Positions 8,821 through 16,083 of a stretch of DNA of 31,260 bases are shown piece by piece. Numbering within the stretch: position 1 is the stretch's first letter; every line of letters starts with the position of its first letter. Position numbers and translations under genes: made by a program. The stretch spans positions 1 to 31,260 of IMG/VR virus record IMGVR_UViG_3300006916_000207. One strand, given 5' to 3'. This DNA is from a virus. A model generated the notes under the pieces. That model saw only the letters and a list, made by a program, of their open reading frames with translations. It made no database searches and had not been told where the DNA came from.

Positions 8821-8914
8821 GTACACAAATTACATCTATCTACAAATAAAGCAACTTGCCTAATAATAGGTGTAGTTTGTAAAAAGACATTGAAGTAGAT
8901 AGCAATGTCTTTTT
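8821..8914 (+). ncRNA. Compact ~94-nt small RNA: 15-bp hairpin plus terminator
   Basis: Bases 8825-8839 pair with 8866-8880 in 15 consecutive pairs, two of them G-T: ACAAATTACATCTAT with ATAGGTGTAGTTTGT. The 26-base loop is single-stranded and A-rich, containing GCAACTTGC. The stem abuts directly on a 12-bp terminator hairpin. A consensus promoter lies seven bases upstream. Promoter, structured body and terminator with no ORF make a free-standing regulatory RNA likely. It lacks a tRNA cloverleaf or a TpsiC-like arm. The exposed loop would be the natural target-binding part. Confidence 0.65.
8881..8914 (+). terminator. Terminator of the small RNA
   Basis: AAAAAGACATTG pairs with CAATGTCTTTTT, 12 perfect base pairs, loop AAGTAGATAG, ending in a T run. 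The next promoter's -35 box begins two bases later. Confidence 0.85.
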
Positions 8915-8915
8915 G

Positions 8916-8945
8916 TTGCCTTAATGAATGAATGTAGTATATAAT
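8916..8945 (+). promoter_or_regulatory. Promoter TTGCCT-18-TATAAT driving the large structured RNA
   Basis: TTGCCT, 18 bases, perfect TATAAT. The predicted start is near 8952, seven bases before the first hairpin of the large RNA. It follows immediately after the small-RNA terminator, so the two RNAs are separate units. Confidence 0.55.
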
Positions 8946-8951
8946 AAAAAA

Positions 8952-9330
8952 ATAGTAATCTGATGGACGAGCCTCAGACTTTAAACTTAATTAAATCATA
9001 GTTATTATTCTATACAGATTATATATTACATCTATTTATTAAAAATAGTTAAGTTGGGATATGTAGGCAACTGACTTATGCATATCATAACCGACGCTAC
9101 CATTTGGTAGGGGGGAATATAGTCAGGGTAGGCAATGAAACTCGTCTGAAAAGTAATGTACAAACTCTTTAGATTTTATTCTCTACTGCTCCTCTAAGTG
9201 TAATATTAGAAACTTAGTTTTATACTAGGGTATTTAAACAGACCTTGTTTTTCAAGTAACTTTAAATTTAATTCTACTATTAATCTTAGAGGGAATGCAG
9301 TAAATAGGATAAAATCTGAACTGAAAGTAA
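8952..9330 (+). ncRNA. Large structured RNA (~380 nt) with a G+C-rich core and probable pseudoknot
   Basis: No plausible ORF crosses this stretch. Pairings by eye: TCTGA 8959-8963 with TCAGA 8974-8978, whose loop GGACGAG (8965-8971) matches CTCGTCT at 9141-9147; CTATTT 9032-9037 with AAATAG 9043-9048; AGTTG 9052-9056 with CAACT 9068-9072; GATATG 9058-9063 with CATATC 9081-9086; CTGACT 9071-9076 with AGTCAG 9121-9126, enclosing CTACC/GGTAG at 9097-9110. A 3' domain is closed by AGATTTTAT 9171-9179 / ATAAAATCT 9309-9317, with ACTGC/GCAGT and CCTCTAAG/CTTAGAGG inside, and holds CTTG-TTTTT-CAAG. Bases 9050-9150 are much richer in G and C than the surroundings. Some pairings exclude each other. 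The class is unknown to me. It could be free-standing or a long leader of the ORF at 9362. Confidence 0.6.
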
Positions 9331-9361
9331 TATACTAATTTAGAAATTAATAGAAAAAAGT

Positions 9362-9556
9362 ATGAAAATATTTGAACAAGATAGTTATAATGATGTGTGA
9401 AAAATGGAGAAAGTAATTTTTAAAATACCCTTTATTACTATTATTAATAGTAAATGGAATGCTATCAGATGACAATATACTATTATAACACATTTACATA
9501 TATTTTGAAAGATGTTTTATATATATAAGAGAACTTATTATGAAAGTCAAAGCTAA
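9362..9556 (+). CDS. 64-residue hypothetical protein after the structured RNA
   Basis: The frame starts 31 bases after the last RNA helix and ends inside the following terminator stem. The protein is rich in Ile, Tyr, Lys and Phe with a hydrophobic stretch (KVIFKIPFITII) and a Tyr-rich basic end. No family recognised. Its placement makes it the only candidate mRNA body for the structured leader, so it may be regulated by it, or it may just lie downstream. Confidence 0.5.
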
Positions 9557-9570
9557 ATATTTGACTTTTT
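9543..9570 (+). terminator. Rho-independent terminator
   Basis: AAAGTCAAA and TTTGACTTT, a perfect 9-bp stem with loop GCTAAATA and a run of seven Ts. The stop codon of the 64-residue ORF lies in the loop. The 3' arm also supplies the -35 box of the next promoter. Confidence 0.85.
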
Positions 9571-9590
9571 TTACTAACTTATGTTATAAT
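9561..9590 (+). promoter_or_regulatory. Promoter TTGACT-18-TATAAT for the early gene block
   Basis: TTGACT lies within the terminator's 3' arm and TATAAT follows after 18 bases. It leads into the gene at 9621. Terminator and promoter are therefore interleaved, which saves space and could couple termination with re-initiation. Confidence 0.6.
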
Positions 9591-9620
9591 GTAAACACTT
9601 TAATATTTAATTAGAAAATT

Positions 9621-9935
9621 ATGTCAGTGAGTATTGAATTAGTAAAAGCAACGCCAACTTGAACATTTTGGGATGAGTATACTTGGAAATGTCAAGTGTA
9701 TAATACTGAGAATATTGAATGGTTTGAAGATTATACAAATAATAAAAAGTATGTTAGAGATAATGAGTGGAGTTATCTTGAAGATGATTTTTATTGAAAA
9801 TGTAAACCCAAAGATTTTGTTAAAGTAAAAAAGTATATAAATAAACATTTTTATTGACACTATAAAGATATGCACTTAAAAGCAATTAAAGAGATAGAAA
9901 ATAATAGTGATGTATTTTATGAATTTTGATGGTAA
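9621..9935 (+). CDS. Hypothetical protein, aromatic-rich
   Basis: 104 residues rich in Trp, Tyr, Phe, Lys and Asp, with two Cys (WKCQVYN and GKCKPKDF), no membrane span and no recognised motif. First gene of the long early/middle block behind a near-consensus promoter, a position where phages often encode host-takeover proteins. The next gene follows after three bases. Confidence 0.6.
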
Positions 9936-9938
9936 ATT

Positions 9939-10628
9939 ATGATAGTATACACTAAAGAAAAAACACCTGAAACTATAAAAGAATACTTTGAGTTACTACA
10001 AAAGATGTGAGCTGATAATTACATTTGGCAACAAGACAAATTCTGATACTGTATCTTTTATAAAAAAGAGACTATAAAAAGAACTATAAAACAAATTAAT
10101 TTTGATGATACCCTCTTTTATGATAAATCTAAAGCAAGACAAGTATGTAAATTTATAGATGATCCTGTATTTAAAGAAGTTTATATAGAGTTTAGAAAGA
10201 CTAGAAAAGATAAACATAAGGATACAATGACTGAGAGAGCTGAACTTATGTTATTTAAAAAACTATGACAGAAGCATAGGCTAGTTGCTATAGATATGTT
10301 AGAAGAAGCTATAAAACATGAATGGAAGAGTATTTATGAAGATAATAAAAGAGAAGCTGATATTCTAGCTAAAGTGAGAATAGAAGAACAAAAAGAAAAA
10401 GAAAGACTAGAAGATGAGAAAAGAAAAAGAGAATCACAGGCAATTAGAGAATATAAACAAGAGATTTGAGAACTAATTAAACAAACTTGAAAAACTAAAG
10501 AATATTGGGAGGCACAGGCAAAACTAAAAATCTTATCTGAGAGAAATATAGAAGAAAGGTTTCTTTGACCTATGATACCATCTGTACTTAATAAACTAGT
10601 AAAAGAATATTTACACTTGTCAAGCTAA
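9939..10628 (+). CDS. Putative replication-initiation or replisome-organiser-like protein
   Basis: 229 residues. The N-terminal ~75 look like a small alpha/beta domain. Residues about 95-125 include RAELMLFKKLGQKHRLVAID followed by MLEEAIKHEWKSIYE. A helix with A-I-x-x-L-E-x-(S/A)-I followed by x-W-K-(S/G)-(I/L)-(Y/F) is common near the end of phage replication-organiser proteins. A strongly charged coiled coil (Glu/Lys/Arg, about 125-175) follows, then a C-terminal helical region with GPMIPSVLNKLVKEY. No DNA polymerase, helicase or primase is visible in the window, so a protein loading host replisome components is plausible. Moderate to low certainty. Confidence 0.45.
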
Positions 10629-10633
10629 AATAA

Positions 10634-10663
10634 TTGACTTTTAATATATAAATATGCTATACT
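10634..10663 (+). promoter_or_regulatory. Promoter TTGACT-18-TATACT
   Basis: TTGACT, 18 bases, TATACT. Seven bases after the -10 box, at the predicted RNA start (10670), begins the hairpin ACATTA-GAAA-TAATGT with a GNRA tetraloop. Confidence 0.6.
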
Positions 10664-10669
10664 ATTTGT

Positions 10670-10740
10670 ACATTAGAAATAATGTCTAACCTCGCACCCT
10701 TTATCACCCTCTCCAATATGGAGAGATGAGTGGTAGAGAG
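10670..10740 (+). promoter_or_regulatory. Structured C-rich leader RNA with two hairpins
   Basis: Hairpin 1 is ACATTA (10670-10675), loop GAAA, TAATGT (10680-10685). Hairpin 2 is CTCTCC (10709-10714), loop AATAT, GGAGAG (10720-10725). Between them is a C-rich stretch (CTAACCTCGCACCC) out of keeping with this AT-rich genome. No ORF crosses it. The leader continues to the gene at 10808 with a second promoter inside, so this may be a leader-encoded small RNA or a protein-binding leader. Confidence 0.45.
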
Positions 10741-10762
10741 AAACAAAACAAGTTAACTTTCT

Positions 10763-10791
10763 GTGACAACACATATTAACTTATATAATAT
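10763..10791 (+). promoter_or_regulatory. Promoter GTGACA-17-TAATAT within a CTGTGACAACA element
   Basis: The 11-base string CTGTGACAACA (10761-10771) recurs at 16356-16366, each time 35-50 bases before a small gene and with a -10-like box 17 bases after GTGACA. Could be a shared promoter class or an operator. Confidence 0.4.
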
Positions 10792-10807
10792 ACTTTAATA
10801 AATAATT

Positions 10808-10930
10808 ATGGATAGAACAATAAAAATTCATGAAGATAATATGCAAGAATATATGGATACTCATGATATTAATATAGTAAAACAACAAAAAGACTGACCT
10901 TATGTTTATGTGACTTATAATTTACACTAG
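10808..10930 (+). CDS. 40-residue hypothetical protein
   Basis: MDRTIKIHEDNMQEYMDT at the start, ending with an aromatic strand (YVYVTYNLH). It follows the CTGTGACAACA promoter and precedes the 127-residue basic gene by two bases. No family recognised; the acidic helix plus strand could be a small regulator. Confidence 0.45.
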
Positions 10931-10932
10931 TT

Positions 10933-11316
10933 ATGACTAAAATATATTTAAGATGAGTTAATAAGAAAATTTTAGTCTACCTAACATCTATTAAACAAAA
11001 GATTAGAGTTAGATTAAACAAACAATGCCCTCAGCATACTCATATAGTTATAAGAAAGTATAAACAAACTATTAAGAATAAGATTAAGTGGAGAATATTC
11101 TGAAGTAAGCAAGGTTTTGTTAAAAGAAATCTTACCAAATATATAAAACAATATGTTAGATGAATCAGAAGAACTAATGTATACTATAATATAGTGATAC
11201 AATGATATATAAAGCCTAGAAATATAGATGAAGACAAGATCTTCTCTAATTCTGACTTATTGTATTTATATAAACTTAATTGAGTAAATCTATTTGAATG
11301 AAACATAAAAAACTAA
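10933..11316 (+). CDS. Basic hypothetical protein
   Basis: 127 residues, very rich in Lys, Arg, Asn, Ile and Tyr. The middle (KQTIKNKIKWRIFGSKQGFV) is strongly cationic, so nucleic-acid binding is likely. One Cys-Pro-Gln-His-Thr-His segment could bind metal. No motif allows naming. It overlaps the next gene by 19 bases. Confidence 0.55.
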
Positions 11317-11465
11317 ATCCATTAGAGAAGATTCTACTTAACTATACTTGATTAGAAATTCAACTTGAAAAGTTTGATGACTTTATGAGAAAACAACAAT
11401 TTAAAATTATTAATCAAAAACTTAATGGAAAAACTAAAACATTGAGAAATAGCAAAAAGACATAG
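11298..11465 (+). CDS. 55-residue helical basic protein
   Basis: One helical segment (LEKILLNYTGLEIQLEKFDD) followed by a Lys/Arg/Asn-rich tail. Starts in the preceding gene and ends 41 bases inside the next. Long overlaps on both sides suggest translational coupling. Function not recognised. Confidence 0.45.
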
Positions 11466-11730
11466 ACGAATTAATGAAGTCATAACTGTTTCTTATGTAA
11501 CTGTCTGGGAGAAGACAGTAGTTGAATGAATGTCAGAAGAAGATATTATTATACAACTAAGAGTACCTAGAAGACATAAATATGCCCCATTTATCTGGAC
11601 TGATGCTATAGATACACAAATTACTGATATGTACAAAGAGAAATGCTCTTTAAAAGAGATTTGAGACAGCTTATGAGTTGCAATAACTACTATAAGAAGC
11701 AGACTAATTTATTTATGAAATTACAAATAA
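11425..11730 (+). CDS. HTH DNA-binding protein (Myb/GcrA-like or sigma4-like helix set)
   Basis: 101 residues. The C-terminal half reads FIWTDAIDTQITDMYKEKCS then LKEIGDSLGVAITTIRSRLI, the standard three-helix pattern W-T-x-x-x-D-x-x-I-x-x-M-Y ... S-x-K-E-I-G-x-x-L-G-V-x-x-x-T-I-R-S-R-L of phage DNA-binding proteins resembling Myb/SANT or GcrA N-termini. The N-terminal half is a second possible HTH (EVITVSYVTVWEKTVVEG). Probably a transcription regulator or terminase-type DNA binder of the early region. Confidence 0.6.
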
Positions 11731-11734
11731 TATA

Positions 11735-11929
11735 ATGGATTGATATAATGTTCCAGAGTAACTAAAACAACATAACTACATAAAATGATTAAAATTATTA
11801 ACAGAGAGACAAGCAGAACAACTAAAACAAGATATTGAAAATAGTAGAGTAGATTCTCAGATAAAAGCTTGAGTCACTGCTGTACTAGATAATTATAAAT
11901 TACTAATTGATGAATTAATATGCAACTAA
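11735..11929 (+). pseudogene. Small ORF interrupted by an in-frame TAA at codon 9
   Basis: Reading from the T-ATG at 11735 gives MDGYNVPE, then TAA (11759-11761), then an open frame LKQHNYIKGLKLLTERQAEQ and on to a TAA at 11927-11929. The continuation has no ATG, GTG or TTG start of its own, looks like coding sequence (charged helix with a Gly-Val-Thr step) and is followed by the usual overlapping start of the next gene. A CAA-to-TAA change would explain it. A recent nonsense mutation, population variant, read error or stop read-through are all possible. Confidence 0.45.
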
Positions 11930-12033
11930 ACAAAGAAATAAAACAACAAATACAAACTCTAAGAAGATTAGAGCAGATAGATAGCAAAAAGGCTATGGAG
12001 TTTATAAATAGAGAATGTTTATTTAATAAATAA
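11920..12033 (+). CDS. 37-residue helical hypothetical protein
   Basis: MQLNKEIKQQIQTLRRLEQI and a short basic end with one Cys. It overlaps the interrupted ORF by 10 bases and is six bases before the PcfJ-like gene. All helical; perhaps a small regulator. Weak evidence beyond packing. Confidence 0.4.
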   Translation: MQLNKEIKQQIQTLRRLEQIDSKKAMEFINRECLFNK

Positions 12034-12039
12034 GAAAAT

Positions 12040-13545
12040 ATGCAATTAAAAGCAAAAGAGTATTTATCTTTCAAACAAATGGAGGATACAACAAGAGAAA
12101 AACAAATAATATCTTTTATAGAAAAAAGAATAGATGATACAGCTGTTCAAGATGATATAGAACATATTATTGATTATTTAGTTTGAAGTACTCATAAAAT
12201 AGGTATAGCTCAAACTTATAAACAAACACTAGAAAAGGCTGAAAAATGGATGCAAACTCAGATTAAGAAGTGAAATAATATAGAAGAAAAGTCAGAAGAT
12301 ATAGAAGTTATTAAAGACTTTGATGATTGATTTAAAATAGTTAAATTAGTTTGAAAAAATGCCTTTGATAGAGAATGATTTCTTATGAGACATTGTGTGG
12401 CTAGCTATTATAATAGTGATACTACTATATATTCTCTTAGAGATAAGGATAATATTCCACATGCTACTTTAGAAGAATGACAACAAATTAAAGGTAAAGG
12501 AAATGGTAGTATAAATCCTAGATATGTTCATTATATAGTTTCTTTTTTAGAAGAGATTTGAATGACTGTTTGAGAAAATGAGATGAAAAATCTTTGATAC
12601 TATAAACTAGATAAAATAGATGAAGACTTAACTTGTGATGAACTATATAACTGATATGTATATGAAGATAATTTAGATAGAATTAAAGATAAAGATTGAA
12701 ATAAATATGAATGATTTTGATTATTAAATATTAAGTCATTATTTGATTTTGACTTAAATATGAAAGTAAAATTTAATTTTAATATTTCAAAGTTAACTAA
12801 TTACTTTAAAAGGTCTATAAAAAATGACAAAGGTTTAAAATCAGCAGAAGACTATGCAAAAGTATCAGCAGAAGACTATGCAAAAGTATCAGCAGAAGAC
12901 TATGCAAAAGTATCAGCAGAAGACTATGCAACAGTATCAGCAGAAGACTATGCAACAGTATCAGCAGGAAACTATGCAAAAGTATCAGCAGGAAACTATG
13001 CAAAAGTATCAGCAGGATACTATGCAAAAGTATCAGCAGGATACTCTGCAAAAGTATCAGAAGGAAACTATGCAAAAGTATCAGCAGAAGACTATGCAAC
13101 AGTATCAGCAGGATACTATGCAAAAGTATCAGCAGAAGACTATGCAAAAGTATCAGCAGGAAACTATGCAAAAGTATCAGCAGGATACTCTGCAAAAGTA
13201 TCAGCAGGAAACTATGCAAAAGTATCAGCAGGAAACTATGCAAAAGTATCAGCAGGATACTCTGCAAAAGTATCAGCAGAAGACTATGCAAAAGTATCAG
13301 CAGGAAAACAATCTATTGTATCTGTATGTAGAGAATGAGAGTTGACTAGTAATTGAGAAAACACCTTACTTGTGTGAAGAAAAGATACAAAAGCTAGAGG
13401 TAAGATATGAACTTGGTTAGTATTATGTGAAGAAGATGCAAACTATGGTATTACTAATGTACAGACAATTAGAGTTGATTGAAAAGTAATAAAAGAAGAT
13501 GTGTTTTATATATTACAAGACTGAGAATTTATAAAATGTGATTAA
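12040..13545 (+). CDS. PcfJ-like protein fused to 19 tandem octapeptide repeats
   Basis: 501 residues in three parts. Residues 1-250 contain GFLMRHCVASYYNSDTTIYS then LRDKDNIPHATLEEG and QIKGKGNGSINPRY, the signature I know from PcfJ-like proteins of plasmids and phages (function unclear; H118 and C119 conserved). Residues 268-419 are 19 copies of S-A-[EG]-[DNY]-[YS]-A-[KT]-V plus a partial copy. The last ~80 residues (LLVGRKDTKARGKIGTWLVL ... VFYILQDGEFIKCD) resemble the end domain of phage proteins with S-A-G-x-Y-S-type repeats (DUF7666, from memory). The repeats should form a regular beta-solenoid-like rod. Other frames across the repeat are open but are only artefacts of the 24-base period. 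Confidence 0.75.
12841..13305 (+). repeat. 24-bp coding tandem repeat, 19 full copies
   Basis: The unit is TCAGCAGAAGACTATGCAAA plus AGTA, with interchangeable variants in the third to seventh codons (EDY, GNY, GYY, GYS; K or T). Exact 24-base periodicity keeps the reading frame. Array variants are shuffled rather than ordered, which suggests expansion and contraction by recombination or slippage. No spacers are present, so it is not a CRISPR array. Confidence 0.95.
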
Positions 13546-13548
13546 AAT

Positions 13549-13599
13549 TTGCATTATATTAAAAAGTGTGAAATAATATTAGTACAGTGAGAAATCACT
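13549..13599 (+). promoter_or_regulatory. Possible promoter plus 5' GNRA hairpin
   Basis: TTGCAT (13549-13554) and TAATAT (13574-13579) have a long 19-base spacing. Seven bases downstream is AGTGA-GAAA-TCACT (13586-13599), a perfect hairpin with a GAAA tetraloop, as at 10670. The promoter match alone is weak; the hairpin at the predicted start is the stronger sign. Confidence 0.4.
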
Positions 13600-13624
13600 T
13601 ACTTTATAAGCTAATTATATTACT

Positions 13625-14464
13625 ATGGGAATAAATATAAAAAAAGGTTCTATGTCACCTAGAAGACATAAACACATAGAAAATAAAGAGGGTACTATTA
13701 ACCTTAAAAGTATGGTTAAAAACAACATAAGAGCTAATAGAAAAGCTAAAACAGATTATTCTATGTTAATACTATTGTGAGTTGTAGCTATATTCTTATT
13801 TGTACTTACTATTTGACTTAGTTATTTTACAGATAAAGAAGTAGAACAAAATCTTGTTAAAATTACAAATGCTTCATATGAACAAGATAACTATGAAAAT
13901 ATCATATCTGAATTGCAAGCAGAAGCATTAAAAATTGAAGCTGAGAAGACTTTAAAGGCAAAAGAGGTAGTAACAGACCCTATAAGAAATACAAAGACTT
14001 ACGATGAGTTTATGAATAGATGAGAAGAAATCCATAAAGCTAGATATGAGGAGCAAAAACCACTAGAAATATATATGACTTCCTATAATGCTGAAGTTTG
14101 ACAAACTGACTCAACTCCATGTATTGCTTGAGGTACTTGAACAAATATCTGTGATGCTGAGAAAGAATGAAGAAGAATAATAGCATTATCTCAAGAACTA
14201 ACAGCTTGGAGTATAATTTGAAGAGAAAGAAAAAAAATGAATTGTTGAAAGGCTTGTTTAACATTTGAGGCTAATTCAAAAGTATTTTTAAAACAAACAA
14301 AAACCAGTATTGAAAAACAATGATATAATTCAAGGTGTAATTGAGAGTTTGAAGTTGCTGATGCTATGAATGTAAGATATAGGAAAAGATGAGATTTATT
14401 CTTTAGTGATAGAGCTATGAACACATCTTGTGCAGTAGAAATACACAAAATCATTTTAGATTAA
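13625..14464 (+). CDS. Membrane-anchored 3D-domain protein, putative lytic transglycosylase-type enzyme
   Basis: 279 residues. A basic N-terminus and one span at about 47-66 (LILLGVVAIFLFVLTIGL) are followed by a helical linker and a C-terminal domain starting near residue 150: MTSYNAEVGQTDSTPCIAGG then TNICDAEKEGRRIIALSQEL. The T-x-Y ... Q-T-D-x-x-P ... C-D layout with D162 and D177 is the 3D/double-psi-barrel signature shared by MltA-like transglycosylases and RpfB/YuiC-like proteins that act on peptidoglycan. Six cysteines may form disulphides outside the cytoplasm. It is away from the lysis operon, so a role in entry, exclusion or envelope remodelling is possible. Confidence 0.65.
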
Positions 14465-14479
14465 TTAATAATAAACACT

Positions 14480-14701
14480 ATGAAAACAATAAAACTATTA
14501 ATATTACAATTACTATTAGCAACAATAGTTTCACTGGTAATTACTTGATGACTATATATTCTTATCTCCTTTATGGCTTTTGAATTTGACTCACTAACAG
14601 ATTATTGAGTTCCCTTTAGAGCATTATTTGTTATATTGTTTTGAATATCTTTTGTCCCTGATTTTAGAAACTCACTTAAAAAAGATTTTAACTTAAAATA
14701 A
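14480..14701 (+). CDS. Small two-span membrane protein
   Basis: 73 residues with hydrophobic spans at about 5-29 and 44-58 and a charged C-terminus (FRNSLKKDFNLK). It follows the 3D-domain gene by 15 bases and may work with it. Not identified. Confidence 0.5.
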
Positions 14702-14705
14702 AACT

Positions 14706-14873
14706 ATGTACCTATACAAAAACTGAAAACTAATAGAAAAAGTAGACTGAAAAGTATGAGATATAAAATCTTGCTCTCTAGCTCTACTAAAATACTGAAT
14801 CTATAGTGATAAGCCTTGAATAGATTTAATGAGTAAGGCAAGAGAACAATGATATAATATTATGAACTATTAA
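14706..14873 (+). CDS. 55-residue hypothetical protein
   Basis: A short beta-hairpin-like start (MYLYKNGKLIEKVDGKV) and a helical remainder with one Cys. Four bases after the previous gene, two before the HNH gene. Function unknown. Confidence 0.5.
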
Positions 14874-14875
14874 GT

Positions 14876-15142
14876 ATGAAGCATAAAGCAAAGTTTCGTA
14901 ATAAAACAAAAGAAGCTATATATGAAAGAGATAATAAGTGTTGTATAATATGCTGAGTAAATATAAACTTACAATTTCATCATGTATATTTTGGTACTCA
15001 AAGTATTTATACTAAAGATAGAAATAATGTAGAAATGTGAGTAACTATTTGTGCTGATCATCATAGAGAATGTCATTCTTGTAGTAAATGACAAGGCATA
15101 AGGCAAGATTGTATTAATTATTTAGAAAAACTATGAAAATAA
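14876..15142 (+). CDS. HNH endonuclease
   Basis: 88 residues. CCIICGV supplies a zinc Cys pair, FHHVYFGTQS gives the catalytic His of the beta-beta-alpha metal motif, and ICADHHRECHS gives the later Asn/His metal ligands and closing Cys/His. Small HNH proteins like this are nicking or double-strand endonucleases; next to RusA and recombination genes it may process branched or host DNA, or be an HNH homing enzyme. It overlaps rusA by 10 bases, arguing for a resident rather than a freshly inserted gene. Confidence 0.75.
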
Positions 15143-15501
15143 CACTACCTTGAAAGCCTGAGTCTACTAATCATCTATATAAGCATACTTGTAGATGAAG
15201 ATTCCCAACAGTCTATATGACTAAGAAGTGAAAAGATTTAAAAGAAACATATAAAATGTGTGCATATTCACAGTTTTTGTGATATGATAAATTTATGTGA
15301 GATATAGAAACATACATAAAAATATATTTTGATTCTCATAGAAAACATGATATAGACAACTATTCTAAAATCCTTCTTGATTCTCTTTCTTGAATAGTTT
15401 GGGAAGATGATAACCAAATACAGAAACAAACAGTAGAAAAGTTTTATGATAAAGAGAAACCTAGAATAGAAATAAAAATTAAAGAATATATAAATGACTA
15501 A
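15133..15501 (+). CDS. rusA: RusA-like Holliday-junction resolvase
   Basis: 122 residues, normal for RusA. The hallmark RKHDIDNYSKILLDSLSGIV then WEDDNQIQ contains the metal-binding Asp residues D73, D75 and D92/D93 and the family's D-x-D-N ... L-D-x-L-x-G-x-x-x-x-D-D-x-Q-I layout. RusA dimers cut four-way junctions made during recombination or replication. The N-terminus starts with a Pro-Gly strand (KITLPGKPEST) as usual. It overlaps both neighbours (HNH and zinc protein), so these are probably one translation unit. Confidence 0.85.
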
Positions 15502-16018
15502 GAAATATTGACATACTTGAACACTTTTTAAACAAACTAATTGAAAGTATAAATGGAGTTACAAGTTTGATTTTTGTCAACAGTGTAAAACTTGTAATTT
15601 TAAACATAAAGGAAGATGATTATGTACTAGTTGTTGGGATAAAGAAAGAAGCAAAAAGGCAAATAGGAAAGTAGTTAGATTTAAAGCTATGTGGAAACAT
15701 TATTATAAAACAAGAATACTTATGTATTTAGAAAAGAAATCACATAAACCATTTTGACCTAAAACTCATAAAACTATAGAAGAAAAACGATTACAAAAAC
15801 AAGAATGGTATAAAAATAATTCTGAAAGAATTAGTATATTAAGAAAAGCAGAAAGAAGATTAAAGAATTGATTACCCTGTTTAAAGTTAATTATTAATAA
15901 TAAAGAGGTGTATTTGCCGTTTGAAGATATAGATAAACCAAAAAATAATTTACAAGAGTATGATAAATGGAAGGAGAAAGTAAGGCAATTAGAATTAGTC
16001 AGGAATTTCTATATGTAA
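15494..16018 (+). CDS. Zinc-finger protein of unknown function
   Basis: 174 residues. FDFCQQCKTCNFKHKGRGLC then TSCWDKER gives C-x2-C-x2-C and C-x2-C groups that probably bind one zinc. The rest is basic and helical (RFKAMWKHYYKTRI ... EEKRLQKQEWYKNNSERI), suggesting DNA or RNA binding. Overlaps rusA by eight bases. It may be a recombination or transcription accessory factor; family not recognised. Confidence 0.6.
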
Positions 16019-16024
16019 TAATAT

Positions 16025-16052
16025 TTGTAATTAAACCAAAAATAAATATACT
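16025..16052 (+). promoter_or_regulatory. Promoter TTGTAA-16-TATACT
   Basis: TTGTAA, 16 bases, TATACT, ending 31 bases before the small gene at 16084. Confidence 0.5.
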
Positions 16053-16083
16053 ATAGCCATATATTAACATATAATAACACAAT

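Noticed and set aside
8952-9150. Hammerhead ribozyme (CTGATGGACGAG ... GAAACTCGTC)
   Set aside because: CTGATG and GAAA are present, but the stems and cleavage triplet do not fall into a hammerhead arrangement.
8952-9330. Group I intron
   Set aside because: There is a P7-like CTGACT/AGTCAG and an S-like ATATAGTC, but no P3-P4-P6 order, no split gene around it and no plausible splice sites.
12841-13305. CRISPR array
   Set aside because: Units are directly adjacent 24-mers with no spacers and encode protein in frame.
12815-13345. Long alternative ORFs on both strands across the repeat, for example a Leu-rich reverse-strand protein and a Met-Gln-Lys-Tyr repeat protein
   Set aside because: They arise only because the 24-base period has no stop in those frames. 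The PcfJ-like frame runs through on both sides with normal protein sequence.
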